The position numbers and the translations under genes are program-made. 26,681 nucleotides of DNA from an uncultured Parabacteroides sp. (lineage in GTDB: Bacteria; Bacteroidota; Bacteroidia; Bacteroidales; Tannerellaceae), in assembly GCA_934725305.1 (NCBI GenBank), contig CAKVBA010000038.1, positions 1 to 26,681 on the forward strand, read 5' to 3'. The notes below the pieces were generated by a model. That model did not search any database. It saw only the letters and a list, made by a program, of their open reading frames with translations, and was not told where the DNA came from. Shown here piece after piece: positions 6,751 to 15,361 of the stretch (position 1 is the stretch's first letter; every line of letters starts with the position of its first letter).

Positions 6751-8409
6751 ATGAACGAATTGGTAAAGACGCCAGAATTTCTCTTTGAAAGTAGTTGGGA
6801 AGTCTGTAACAAAGTAGGTGGAATTTATACAGTACTTTCTACAAAAGCACATACATTACAGCAAATATTTAATGACAAAGTCATATTTATCGGACCCGAT
6901 GTGTGGGGCGATGCAGCTATCCTGGATTTTGAAGAGGATTCAGAGTTGTTCTCTGACTGGAAAGGACATGCAGAGACAACAGATAACCTCAAAATAAAAG
7001 TAGGCCGATGGAAAGTGCCGGGATTGCCTCCCGTCATTCTTGTCGATTTCAAACCTTTCTTCGCCGAACGTGACGCCTTTTTCTATTCGATGTGGGAACA
7101 GTTCCATGTTGATTCGATCCATGCCTATGGCGATTATGATGAGTCTTGTATCTTTGCCTATGCAGTGGGCAAGGTAATAGAGAGTTTCTATCATTTCTAT
7201 AAGTTGGAAGACAAGAAGGTGGCCGCTCTCTTTAATGAATGGATGTTGGGCATGGGCGCTTTGTATGTCAAGAAGCAGCTGCCCGCAGTTGCAACGCTGT
7301 TTACTACGCATGCCACATCTATCGGTCGCTCTATTGCCGGAAACAACAAGGCTTTATATGCCTATATGAATGGTTACAACGGTGACCAGATGGCCGCAGA
7401 GCTGAATATGGAGGCCAAACATTCGGTTGAAAAACAGGCTGCCTGGCAGGTGGATTGCTTCACGACTGTGAGCGACATCACAGCGCGTGAGTGTAAGCAG
7501 TTGCTCGAGAAAGAGCCGGATGTTGTAACTCCAAACGGCTTTGAGCCCAACTTCGTCCCCGAAGGAAAGGCGTATGATGCCAAGAGAGCCGAAGCACGCA
7601 AGACTCTTATCAATGTGGCCGAAAAGCTGTTGGGCTGTTCTATCGATCCGAACGCGCTGCTGGTCTCTACCAGCGGACGCTATGAATACCGCAACAAGGG
7701 TATCGATGTGTTTATCGAAGCGATGAACCGTGTGCGCACATCGGGCCGTTTGCAACGCGAAGTGGTTGCTTTCATCTTGGTGCCGGCTTGGGTGCGAGCC
7801 GCTCGTGCCGACTTGAAAGAGGTGATTGAGAAAGATATCAAAACAACAGCTCCGTTGCAGATGCCGTTTATCACACACTGGTTGCATAATATGAGTGAAG
7901 ACAAGGTGTTGAACTATATCTCACATGCCGGCTTCACCAATGCGGCTTCTGATAAGCTGAAGATTATTTTTGTGCCCTGCTATTTGGATGGACGTGGCGG
8001 CATCTTCAATAAGCCCTACTACGATCTGCTGATTGGCATGGACGTGACAGTTTATCCCTCTTATTATGAGCCTTGGGGCTATACGCCGCTGGAAAGTATC
8101 GCATTCGGTATTCCTACCATCACTACCAACCTGGCGGGATTTGGCATGTGGGCTAAAGGTTCTGTGTCGGGAACCGATATCAGCGAAGGCGTAACGGTTA
8201 TCGACCGCGACGATTTCAACTACTTTGAGGTGGCGAATGCTATTACCGAGTCTGTCGTGGCTCTTGCTCAAAAAGACAAGGCTGAGGTAGAGCAGATTAA
8301 GCAGCGTTGTTTTGCTTTGGCAAGTCAGGCCGAATGGAGTAAGTTCATCACTTATTATCTGCAGGCTTTTGATATCGCCATGACCAACGCAGCAAAAAGA
8401 AATGGTTGA
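6751..8409 (+). CDS. glycogen synthase, GT3 (eukaryote-type) family
   Basis: Transfers glucose from a nucleotide-sugar to the non-reducing end of glycogen. The N-terminal stretch ESSWEVCNKVGGIYTVLS (13-30) is the diagnostic GT3 signature, including the donor-binding KVGGIYTV loop. The C-terminal catalytic pair is Glu440 and Glu448 in EPWGYTPLE, followed by SIAFGIPTITTNLAGFG. At 552 aa it is the compact bacterial form, lacking the regulatory tails of the yeast and animal enzymes (~700 aa). It is unrelated in family to E. coli GlgA (GT5). It precedes the phosphorylase gene on the same strand, pairing synthesis with breakdown of the same polymer. Donor preference (UDP- or ADP-glucose) is not readable. 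Confidence 0.93.
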   Translation: MNELVKTPEFLFESSWEVCNKVGGIYTVLSTKAHTLQQIFNDKVIFIGPDVWGDAAILDFEEDSELFSDWKGHAETTDNLKIKVGRWKVPGLPPVILVDFKPFFAERDAFFYSMWEQFHVDSIHAYGDYDESCIFAYAVGKVIESFYHFYKLEDKKVAALFNEWMLGMGALYVKKQLPAVATLFTTHATSIGRSIAGNNKALYAYMNGYNGDQMAAELNMEAKHSVEKQAAWQVDCFTTVSDITARECKQLLEKEPDVVTPNGFEPNFVPEGKAYDAKRAEARKTLINVAEKLLGCSIDPNALLVSTSGRYEYRNKGIDVFIEAMNRVRTSGRLQREVVAFILVPAWVRAARADLKEVIEKDIKTTAPLQMPFITHWLHNMSEDKVLNYISHAGFTNAASDKLKIIFVPCYLDGRGGIFNKPYYDLLIGMDVTVYPSYYEPWGYTPLESIAFGIPTITTNLAGFGMWAKGSVSGTDISEGVTVIDRDDFNYFEVANAITESVVALAQKDKAEVEQIKQRCFALASQAEWSKFITYYLQAFDIAMTNAAKRNG

Positions 8410-8412
8410 AGA

Positions 8413-8443
8413 ATTGCTTTTTAGAGCGATTGTCGTATCTTTG
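8413..8443 (+). promoter_or_regulatory. promoter of the alpha-glucan phosphorylase gene
   Basis: ATTG at 8413-8416 (-33) and TATCTTTG at 8436-8443 (-7) are separated by 19 bp. It begins 4 bp after the glycogen synthase stop and leaves a leader of roughly 80 nt before the ATG at 8532. The phosphorylase can therefore be transcribed apart from the synthase. Confidence 0.65.
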
Positions 8444-8531
8444 CAGCCTTTTTAAATGCTAAAAGAACAAAAACAGTTAGGTTTTTATAGTAAAATCATA
8501 AAATAGAAACAGTATATTAAACTTCACAATA

Positions 8532-11099
8532 ATGAAAATCAAAGCGAACAACGCAAACAATCCTATTTGGAAAGATGTTCATGCACAGTCAGTGTTGCCC
8601 GAACAGTTGAAGCCGCTACAGGAAATGGCTACTAACCTTTGGTGGGTATGGAATCACGACGGTGCTAAATTATTTGGCAAAATTGATGCAGAACTTTGGA
8701 AGTCCACTGAAGGAAATCCAGTTGTATTGTTGCAGAGCCTCTCTTATCAGCGTATGGAAGAGATTATTGCTGACGAAGAACTTATGGCCGAGATACAGCG
8801 GGTTTATGCAATGTTTAAGGCTTATATCAATGAAAAGCCTGATCAGACAAAACCGTCTGTCGCTTACTTCAGTATGGAGTATGGTTTGACTAATGTATTG
8901 AAGATCTATTCAGGTGGTCTGGGTGTTTTGGCCGGAGACTATTTGAAAGAGGCAAGTGATAGCAACATCGATTTGTGTGCTGTCGGTTTCTTGTATCGTT
9001 ATGGCTACTTCACACAGTCTCTGTCAATGGACGGACAGCAGATTGCAAACTATGAAGCTCAGAATTTCGGCTCTCTGCCTTTGACTCAGGTTACTTTGTC
9101 AAATGGCGAACCGATGGTAATCGAGGTGCCTTATCCGGGCCGTGTTGTCTATGCTCACGTTTGGAAAGTCAGCGTAGGTCGTGTGCCTTTGTATCTGATG
9201 GATACTGATATTCCTCAGAACAGCGAATGGGACCGCTCTATTACTCACCAGCTGTATGGCGGCGACTGGGAAAATCGTATGAAGCAGGAATATCTGTTGG
9301 GTATCGGTGGTATCATGATGCTGAACAAGTTGGGCATCAAGAAACAGGTTTACCACTGTAACGAAGGTCATGCTGCTCTGATCAATGCTCAGCGTTTGGT
9401 CGACTATATCCAGAAAGAGGGTCTTTCTTTCAATCAGGCATTGGAAGTTGTTCGTGCATCTGCAATCTACACCGTGCATACTCCGGTTCCTGCAGGACAC
9501 GACTATTTTGATGAAGGTCTGTTTGGCCGCTATATGGGTGAATTCCCTGGTAAGCTGGGCATCAGCTGGCAGGAGTTTATCGATATGGGTCGTGAAAATC
9601 CGGGTTCAAACGAGAAGTTCTCTATGAGTGTGTTTGCCTTGAACACTTGTCAAGAGGCTAACGGTGTGAGCTGGTTGCACGGCAAGGTTTCTCAGAAGAT
9701 GTTTGCTCCGGTTTGGAAGGGCTATTTCCCCGACGAGTTGCATGTGGGTTATGTAACCAATGGTGTGCATATGCCGACATGGGCTTCTACTGAGTGGAAG
9801 CGCTTCTTCGCCGAAAACTTCGATAAAGACTTCTTAAACAACCAGTCCGACAAGAAGTATTGGGAAGCTATCCTGAATACACCGGATGAAACCATTTGGG
9901 AAATCCGCAAGTCGTTGAAGCATAAGTTGATTACTTATATCAGAAATGAATATAAAGCCAACTGGCTGAAGAATCAGGGCGACCCTGCAAAGGTTGTCTC
10001 TCTGTTGGATAAGATCAACCCGAATGCCTTGTTGGTTGGTTTTGGCCGTCGTTTCGCCACCTACAAGCGTGCTCACCTGTTGTTCTCTGACCTGGATCGT
10101 TTGTCTAAGATTGTCAACAACGAAAAGTATCCAATCCAGTTCGTTTATACAGGAAAGGCTCACCCGGCTGATGGTGGCGGTCAGGGATTGATCAAACATA
10201 TTGTTGAGATCTCTCGTCGTCCGGAATTCCTGGGTAAGATCTTGTTCTTGGAAAACTATGATATGCGTCTGGCCCGTCATCTGATTGCCGGTGTTGATGT
10301 TTGGTTGAACACTCCGACTCGTCCGTTGGAAGCATCCGGTACTTCTGGCGAAAAGGCCGAAATGAACGGTGTATTGAACTTCTCTGTATTGGATGGTTGG
10401 TGGTATGAAGGCTACAAACCGGGTGCAGGTTGGGCCTTGACCGACAAGCGTACGTATGACAACCAGCAGTATCAAGACCAGTTGGATGCTGCAACTATCT
10501 ATAATATGCTTGAGACAGAGATTATCCCGTTGTATTATGCAAAGAACAGCAAGGGCTATTCTCCCGAATGGATTCAATATATCAAGAACTCCATGTTCAA
10601 GATTGCTCCTGAATACACTATGAAGCGTATGTTGGACGATTATATCAGCCGTTTCTATAATAAATTGGCTACTCGTTCGGCTCACGTTACTGCAAACAAC
10701 TACGAAGTGGCCAAGTCTATCGCATCTTGGAAAGAAGAGGTGGCTGCTCACTGGGACAGCTTCCAGGTTGAGTCATTCACTTGCGATCAGGATTTGTCAA
10801 CTGCCGGCCCGGTTGTTGGTAAGGAATATACCTTCCATCTGGTAATCGACCGTCACGATCTTCAGGGTATGCTGGGGGCTGAATTGGTTGTTACCAAGGA
10901 AAATGAAAAGCAGGGATTAGACCTCATCAAGAGTGTTGAGTTCAAGCTGTTGAAGGAAGACGGTGCTAAGCTGTTCCTGGAATTGAAATATACTCCGTCT
11001 GAAGCCGGTAACCACAAGATGGGCTTCCGTGTATTCCCGAAGAATGCAGAGTTGCCTCATCGTATGGACTTTGCTTACGTTCGTTGGATCCAACTTTAA
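8532..11099 (+). CDS. glgP: alpha-glucan (glycogen) phosphorylase, GT35
   Basis: Phosphorolyses alpha-1,4-glucan to glucose-1-phosphate. It is 855 aa and of the bacterial/archaeal branch with an N-terminal DUF3417-type region ([20 protein letters not shown], 22-41). Next come the conserved [18 protein letters not shown] and CNEGHAAL blocks. The PLP-binding site is [14 protein letters not shown], with Lys608 as the cofactor lysine. The C-terminal ~120 residues look beta-rich. Codon use is strongly biased (CGT, GGT, AAG), as in highly expressed genes. It has its own promoter and is followed by a strong terminator. Confidence 0.95.
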   Translation: MKIKANNANNPIWKDVHAQSVLPEQLKPLQEMATNLWWVWNHDGAKLFGKIDAELWKSTEGNPVVLLQSLSYQRMEEIIADEELMAEIQRVYAMFKAYINEKPDQTKPSVAYFSMEYGLTNVLKIYSGGLGVLAGDYLKEASDSNIDLCAVGFLYRYGYFTQSLSMDGQQIANYEAQNFGSLPLTQVTLSNGEPMVIEVPYPGRVVYAHVWKVSVGRVPLYLMDTDIPQNSEWDRSITHQLYGGDWENRMKQEYLLGIGGIMMLNKLGIKKQVYHCNEGHAALINAQRLVDYIQKEGLSFNQALEVVRASAIYTVHTPVPAGHDYFDEGLFGRYMGEFPGKLGISWQEFIDMGRENPGSNEKFSMSVFALNTCQEANGVSWLHGKVSQKMFAPVWKGYFPDELHVGYVTNGVHMPTWASTEWKRFFAENFDKDFLNNQSDKKYWEAILNTPDETIWEIRKSLKHKLITYIRNEYKANWLKNQGDPAKVVSLLDKINPNALLVGFGRRFATYKRAHLLFSDLDRLSKIVNNEKYPIQFVYTGKAHPADGGGQGLIKHIVEISRRPEFLGKILFLENYDMRLARHLIAGVDVWLNTPTRPLEASGTSGEKAEMNGVLNFSVLDGWWYEGYKPGAGWALTDKRTYDNQQYQDQLDAATIYNMLETEIIPLYYAKNSKGYSPEWIQYIKNSMFKIAPEYTMKRMLDDYISRFYNKLATRSAHVTANNYEVAKSIASWKEEVAAHWDSFQVESFTCDQDLSTAGPVVGKEYTFHLVIDRHDLQGMLGAELVVTKENEKQGLDLIKSVEFKLLKEDGAKLFLELKYTPSEAGNHKMGFRVFPKNAELPHRMDFAYVRWIQL

Positions 11100-11162
11100 T
11101 GTTGCCATGTGTTGCTTAGGGTGGCGCGTTAAGATGTGCCACTCCGGAGCATTTAGATAAAG

Positions 11163-11212
11163 AAGAGGCTGTATCAGAGCAATTGTTTTGATGCAGCCTC
11201 TTATCTGTTTTA
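11163..11212 (+). terminator. intrinsic terminator after glgP
   Basis: AAGAGGCTG (11163-11171) pairs perfectly with CAGCCTCTT (11194-11202), with ATCA/TGAT pairing further in, followed by ATCTGTTTTAT. The stem is nearly the same sequence as the terminator at 2790, a stem type I recognise as common in Bacteroidales. Confidence 0.8.
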
Positions 11213-11247
11213 TAACCCTCACACTTAACCCCAATTATAGACTCTTG

Positions 11248-11270
11248 GGAAAATGGATAGGTACTCCGTT
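11248..11270 (-). repeat. solo arm related to the hairpin at 13733-13788
   Basis: GAAAATGGATAGG-T-ACTCCGTT (11249-11270) is the reverse complement of the right arm of the 13733-13788 hairpin plus its flank, with a single difference (T for C). It lies between the glgP terminator and the kinase promoter, without its partner arm. Confidence 0.5.
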
Positions 11271-11322
11271 TTTAACCCCCTTTATTCATTCTATTTTGCC
11301 GATAAAATATCTCCTGATTCTG

Positions 11323-11354
11323 CTTTTTTCGGTCTGATGAACGCTTTAGGTTTG
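11323..11354 (+). promoter_or_regulatory. putative promoter of the kinase-nucleotidyltransferase pair
   Basis: TAGGTTTG at 11347-11354 fits TAnnTTTG. A T-rich -33-like CTTT is at 11323-11326, 20 bp upstream. The ATG follows at 11393, giving a leader of about 30 nt. The position between the glgP terminator and the first gene of the pair supports it. Confidence 0.5.
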
Positions 11355-11392
11355 AGGAATAAGTCTTACCTTAGTAGCGTAAAACAAACATT

Positions 11393-12823
11393 ATGGTAGC
11401 AGAAGAATTAAAGCGACTTTACCAGTCTTATACGGGAAGTCAGGTTGATGATATTACAGAATTGCCCTCTTCGGGTTCGAACCGCCGTTATTTTCGGATT
11501 TCGGGCAAGGAGACTCTTATAGGCGTGAGCGGTGTCTCTGTCGAAGAGAATAGGGCTTTTATCTATATGGCATCTCATTTCCGCAAGAAGGGGCTGCCGG
11601 TGCCCAAGGTCTATGTTTGCTCTGAAAACCAGCGCTTCTATTTGCAGGAAGACTTGGGCGACACCTTACTCTTTAATGCGATAGAGAAAGGGCGCAAGAG
11701 TTGTGTGTTTGACGAGAACGAACGTCTGCTGTTGAAGAAAACGATCACATTGCTTCCCTCCATTCAGTTCATAGGAGCAGATGGCTTCGACTTTTCTTGC
11801 TGTTATCCGCAGGCTGAGTTTAATCAGCGTTCTATTCTGTGGGATCTGAACTATTTCAAGTATTGCTTTTTGAAAGCCACCGGCATGGAGTTTCAAGAAG
11901 ACCGGCTGGAAGATGACTTCTTGAAGATGAGCGACGTTTTGCTGCGCAGTTCTTCCGCTACTTTTATGTATCGCGATTTTCAGTCTCGCAATGTGATGAT
12001 CAAGGATGGCGAACCTTGGCTGATCGACTTCCAGGGAGGACGCAAAGGGCCTGTCTATTATGATGTGGCTTCGTTTTTGTGGCAGGCCAAAGCCAAATAT
12101 CCGAAAGATCTGCGTGACGACTTGTTGAGCGATTATCTGCAGGCGTTGCAGAAATATATGCCGGTTGATGAGACCTATTTCTTCAGTCAGCTGCGCCACT
12201 TTGTGCTGTTCCGCACACTTCAAGTGTTGGGCGCTTATGGCTTTCGTGGCTATTTTGAGAAGAAGCCACATTTCATTCAGAGCGTTCCGTTTGCTATTGA
12301 TAACTTGCGTCAGCTGCTGCGCGACGACTATCCTGAATATCCCTATCTTTGCTCAGTGTTGCGTGAGTTGACCGGACTGAAACAGTTCTCCGACGACATG
12401 CAGAAGCGTATGCTCGAGGTGAAGGTGATGAGCTTTGCCTATAAGAAAGGCATTCCCAACGACCCGACTGGCAATGGAGGCGGTTTTGTCTTCGATTGCC
12501 GTGCCATCAATAACCCGGGAAAGTATGAGCGATATAACCATTTCAATGGCTTGGATGAGCCGGTGATCCGTTTCTTGGAAGACGATGGTGAGATTACTCA
12601 CTTTCTCGAACATGTCTATACACTGGTGGATTCTTCGGTGAAGCGTTATATGGATCGTGGATTCACCAATCTGATGGTCAGCTTCGGATGCACGGGCGGA
12701 CAACATCGGTCGGTCTATTCGGCTCAGCATTTGGCAGAGCATCTGAACAGTAAGTTTGGCGTGAAGGTACATTTGGTGCACCGCGAACAAAATATAGAAC
12801 AATTATTTAATGCAATAGTATGA
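11393..12823 (+). CDS. AmgK-like amino-sugar kinase fused to a RapZ C-terminal domain
   Basis: A 476-aa two-domain protein. Residues 1-~315 are an APH/choline-kinase fold: SSGSNRRYFRI (26-36) is the nucleotide loop, YRDFQSRNVM (193-202) the catalytic loop with Asp195, and LIDFQGGRKGPVYYDVAS (210-227) carries the metal-binding Asp212. This pattern fits AmgK, which phosphorylates the anomeric hydroxyl of MurNAc/GlcNAc. Residues ~343-472 match the C-terminal domain of RapZ: SFAYKKGIP, FVFDCR, FGCTGGQHRS (431-440) and HRE (463-465). In E. coli RapZ that domain binds GlcN6P and small RNA. The N-terminal P-loop kinase part of RapZ is absent. The stop overlaps the next ATG by 4 nt (12820-12823). The amino-sugar substrate is inferred from family and partner gene. 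Confidence 0.85.
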   Translation: MVAEELKRLYQSYTGSQVDDITELPSSGSNRRYFRISGKETLIGVSGVSVEENRAFIYMASHFRKKGLPVPKVYVCSENQRFYLQEDLGDTLLFNAIEKGRKSCVFDENERLLLKKTITLLPSIQFIGADGFDFSCCYPQAEFNQRSILWDLNYFKYCFLKATGMEFQEDRLEDDFLKMSDVLLRSSSATFMYRDFQSRNVMIKDGEPWLIDFQGGRKGPVYYDVASFLWQAKAKYPKDLRDDLLSDYLQALQKYMPVDETYFFSQLRHFVLFRTLQVLGAYGFRGYFEKKPHFIQSVPFAIDNLRQLLRDDYPEYPYLCSVLRELTGLKQFSDDMQKRMLEVKVMSFAYKKGIPNDPTGNGGGFVFDCRAINNPGKYERYNHFNGLDEPVIRFLEDDGEITHFLEHVYTLVDSSVKRYMDRGFTNLMVSFGCTGGQHRSVYSAQHLAEHLNSKFGVKVHLVHREQNIEQLFNAIV

Positions 12824-13560
12824 AAGCAATGATTTTTGCAGCGGGATTGGGAACCCGATTGAAACCGCTGACCGAAAATGTGCCGAAAGCATTGCTACCC
12901 ATTGCCGGCAAACCAATGCTTGAACATATCATCCTTAAGTTAAAAGCGGCAGGCTTTAACCAGATTGTGATAAATATACATCACTTTGGCCAACAGATTC
13001 TGGATTTCCTGGCAGCCAATAATAACTTCGGTATTCAGATTTATGTCTCTGATGAGCGGGATTATCTATTGGATACGGGCGGAGGCATCAAGAAGGCTTC
13101 CCGTTTTTTGCAGGGCGATGAGCCTTTCCTGGTTCATAATGTGGATATCTTTTCCAATGTCGATCTGTTAGAGTTGTATAACCGTCACTTAGAGACCAAT
13201 CCGCTGGCAACGCTGCTGGTGAGCCGGCGAAAGACTTCGCGCTATTTGCTGTTTGATAAGGAGCAGAAGTTGTGTGGTTGGCGTAATCATGCTACTGGCG
13301 AGGTAAAATCCTATTATCCCTATTTCGATCCGGATCAGTATGACGAATATGCCTTTAGCGGTATCCATGTGATCTCTCCGAAGATCTTTGACTGGATGGA
13401 AGAGTGGACCGGAAAGTTCTCAATCATCCATTTCTACCTCTCTATTTGTGCCCATACGAGCCTGTTGGCCTATCCGGCAGAGAATCTGCAATTGTTGGAT
13501 GTGGGTAAACCGGAAACGCTGCAACTGGCAGAGGAGTGGATGTTGCAGCACCGTAAGTGA
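12820..13560 (+). CDS. sugar-1-phosphate nucleotidyltransferase, MurU-like
   Basis: A 246-aa nucleotidyltransferase of the NTP_transferase family. The activated-nucleotide loop is AAGLGTRLKPLTENVPKAL (7-25). DTGGGI (85-90) and HNVDIF (106-111, metal Asp109) follow, then FSGIHVISP and a terminal LLDVGKPETLQLAEEW. The layout and the FGQQI, LxTGGGI and SGIxVxxP stretches resemble MurU, the MurNAc-1-phosphate uridylyltransferase. It overlaps the AmgK-like gene (ATGA), which fits the AmgK-MurU order of kinase then uridylyltransferase. Together they would make UDP-MurNAc from salvaged sugar, bypassing MurA. It could also act on another sugar-1-phosphate. Confidence 0.8.
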   Translation: MKAMIFAAGLGTRLKPLTENVPKALLPIAGKPMLEHIILKLKAAGFNQIVINIHHFGQQILDFLAANNNFGIQIYVSDERDYLLDTGGGIKKASRFLQGDEPFLVHNVDIFSNVDLLELYNRHLETNPLATLLVSRRKTSRYLLFDKEQKLCGWRNHATGEVKSYYPYFDPDQYDEYAFSGIHVISPKIFDWMEEWTGKFSIIHFYLSICAHTSLLAYPAENLQLLDVGKPETLQLAEEWMLQHRK

Positions 13561-13732
13561 GGTTTTAAGCCAATTCGGTCATTAGATTACGATTCTTGTT
13601 GGTGCTTGTTTGGATCTGGTTGCAATGGCTCTACGTTGAAGGTGTATTATCAACCGTAAAAATACAATAAGTCAACAGGCTGATAAGAGACTACTAATCC
13701 GGTCAAGACGGAGTAGTCTATTTCTGGAAATT

Positions 13733-13788
13733 GGGTAGGCACTCCTTTCCGACGGAGTAGTTATTCCGTCCGAACGGAGTGCCTATCC
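13733..13788. repeat. large imperfect hairpin, 24-bp arms
   Basis: Arms at 13733-13756 and 13765-13788 pair at 21 of 24 positions, with one further G-T wobble and two mismatches, around an 8-nt loop GTAGTTAT. The outer end contains TAGGCACTCC and GGAGTGCCTA. The right arm recurs in reverse orientation alone at 11248-11270. It directly precedes repeat copy B. It might terminate the nucleotidyltransferase transcript, but no T-run follows. Confidence 0.65.
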
Positions 13789-13795
13789 ATTTTCG

Positions 13796-14000
13796 AAAAA
13801 GTCCCTACCTCTTTTAGAAAAAGTCTATACCCTTTTCTTAAAGACTCTATAAGCTATTGAAAGATAGGCTATAACCACTTTTTAGGGTGTTTGGGCCGAG
13901 ACAAATTCGTCTGTCAAGTCCGGCGAAGTCGCCCGTCATTTCTGCCGGATTTGTTACCGCTTTTAGTAAACAATAATCCGGATAAAAATACAATAACTAT
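13796..14000 (+). repeat. dispersed intergenic repeat, copy B (~205 bp)
   Basis: Diverged direct copy of 71-277 in the same orientation, starting with AAAAAGTCCCTACC and ending CAATAACTA. Copy B contains AGAC/GTCT stems around AAATTC that copy A lacks, and copy A has CCGTC/GACGG stems that are weaker here. It has no coding potential. It lies in the convergent gap between the MurU-like gene and oadB. Confidence 0.7.
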
Positions 14001-14109
14001 CTCTCGGTATATCTATTATAATAATACGAGCTGCAGCAGAAAAACAGCAGCTTGCATACTTATAATATAAGTACTGTACCGTTACGGCTTACATTTGAAT
14101 CAGAGCCAT

Positions 14110-14157
14110 AAAAAAAGCAGTCTTCCCGATTGATAAAAATCACAGAAGACTGCTTTT
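14110..14157 (-). terminator. terminator of the methylmalonyl-CoA decarboxylase operon
   Basis: AAAAGCAGTCTTC (14113-14125) and GAAGACTGCTTTT (14145-14157) form a perfect 13-bp stem with a 19-nt loop. Read on the minus strand it is followed by a run of seven T (14116-14110). It lies 40 bp beyond the oadB stop. The T-rich tail on both sides allows weak bidirectional use. Confidence 0.85.
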
Positions 14158-14196
14158 AATTTGTTATCTATACCTCATAAGTGAGGTTGCAGAATC

Positions 14197-15357
14197 TTAT
14201 CCCAAGAAACCTAACAAGATACCGGCAGCAACAGCAGAACCGATAACACCTGCTACGTTCGGACCCATAGCGTGCATCAGCAAGTAGTTGCTCGGGTCGT
14301 ATTCCAAACCAACGTTCTGAGAGATACGAGCAGCATCAGGCACAGCAGATACACCAGAGTTACCGATCAGCGGGTTGATCTTGTTACCTTCTTTCAAGAA
14401 CAGGTTGAAGAACTTAACGAACAACACACCTGCACAAGTAGCGATAACGAAAGACAATGCACCCAAACCGAAAATCTTGATTGAGTTGATTGTCAAGAAC
14501 TGAGTTGCCTGAGTAGAAGCACCTACAGTGATACCCAACAAGATTGTGATAACGTCGATCAGCGGACCACGAGCTGTTTCAGCCAAACGGCGAGTAACAC
14601 CACTCTCTTTGATCAGGTTACCGAAGAACAACATACCCAACAGAGGCAGACCTGAAGGAACCAAGAATGCAGTCAGCAACAGACCAACGATCGGGAAGAT
14701 GATCTTTTCAGTCTGAGAGACAGCTCTCGGCGGTCTCATGCGGATCACGCGCTCTTTGTCAGTTGTCAACAGACGCATGAACGGAGGCTGGATAATAGGA
14801 ACCAATGCCATGTAAGAGTAGGCCGACACCGCAATCGCACCCATTAAGTTTGGAGCCAATTTAGAAGACAAGAAGATAGCAGTAGGACCGTCAGCACCAC
14901 CGATGATACCGATAGCACCAGCCTGGCTCGGGTCGAAGCCCATTTGCAAAGCGATGATATAAGCACCGAAGATACCGAACTGAGCAGCTGCACCCACCAA
15001 CATCAACTTCGGGTTAGAGATCAGGGCCGAGAAGTCGGTCATCGCTCCAATACCGAGGAAGATCAACGGCGGATACCATCCTTGTTTTACACCTTGATAA
15101 AGGATGTTCAATACAGAACCCTCTTCATAGATACCCAATTGCAATCCTGCATCTTTGAAAGGAATGTTACCAATCAAGATACCGAATCCGATCGGAATCA
15201 AAAGCATAGGCTCGAATTCATATTTAATGGCCAGGAAAATGAACAATAGACCAACAGCCAACATAACGATATGCCCTGGCGTGGCATTGGCAAATCCTGT
15301 ATAGGAGAGGAATATTTGAATATTATCTCCTAGGAATTGTAAGAAACTTTCTTGCAT
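14197..15357 (-). CDS. oadB: Na+-translocating decarboxylase beta subunit (OadB/MmdB)
   Basis: Integral membrane subunit (386 aa, about nine or more hydrophobic segments) that decarboxylates the carboxybiotin of the carrier protein and couples this to Na+ export. Family blocks are clear: GGADGPTAIF (153-162), with the Asp156 that in Klebsiella OadB is implicated in Na+ binding; MALVPIIQPP (183-192); and IGNSGVSAVPDAARIS (331-346). It is last in the operon, 4 bp after the carrier gene, consistent with a methylmalonyl-CoA rather than oxaloacetate decarboxylase because of the partners upstream. Codon bias is strong. Confidence 0.95.
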   Translation of the reverse strand: MQESFLQFLGDNIQIFLSYTGFANATPGHIVMLAVGLLFIFLAIKYEFEPMLLIPIGFGILIGNIPFKDAGLQLGIYEEGSVLNILYQGVKQGWYPPLIFLGIGAMTDFSALISNPKLMLVGAAAQFGIFGAYIIALQMGFDPSQAGAIGIIGGADGPTAIFLSSKLAPNLMGAIAVSAYSYMALVPIIQPPFMRLLTTDKERVIRMRPPRAVSQTEKIIFPIVGLLLTAFLVPSGLPLLGMLFFGNLIKESGVTRRLAETARGPLIDVITILLGITVGASTQATQFLTINSIKIFGLGALSFVIATCAGVLFVKFFNLFLKEGNKINPLIGNSGVSAVPDAARISQNVGLEYDPSNYLLMHAMGPNVAGVIGSAVAAGILLGFLG

Positions 15358-15361
15358 ATCA

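Larger units (their letters stand above)
13561..14196. other. convergent intergenic region (636 bp), repeat-rich
   Basis: No gene is seen. In order it holds: an imperfect CTACT...AGTAG inverted repeat near 13691-13716; a direct repeat of GACGGAGTAGT at 13707 and 13751; a 56-nt hairpin (13733-13788); the 205-bp repeat copy B (13796-14000); an AGCTGC/GCAGCT inverted repeat near 14029-14054; and the operon terminator (14110-14157). It separates the ends of two convergent operons. Confidence 0.7.

Noticed and set aside
7354..7887. Long minus-strand reading frame (177 aa) antisense to the glycogen synthase gene
   Set aside because: It is a shadow of the GT3 coding frame: composition is unlike neighbours, with no recognisable motif and no promoter.
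9834..10751. 305-aa minus-strand open frame antisense to glgP
   Set aside because: It mirrors the strongly biased codons of glgP. The translated sequence has no domain features, and glgP itself is unambiguous.
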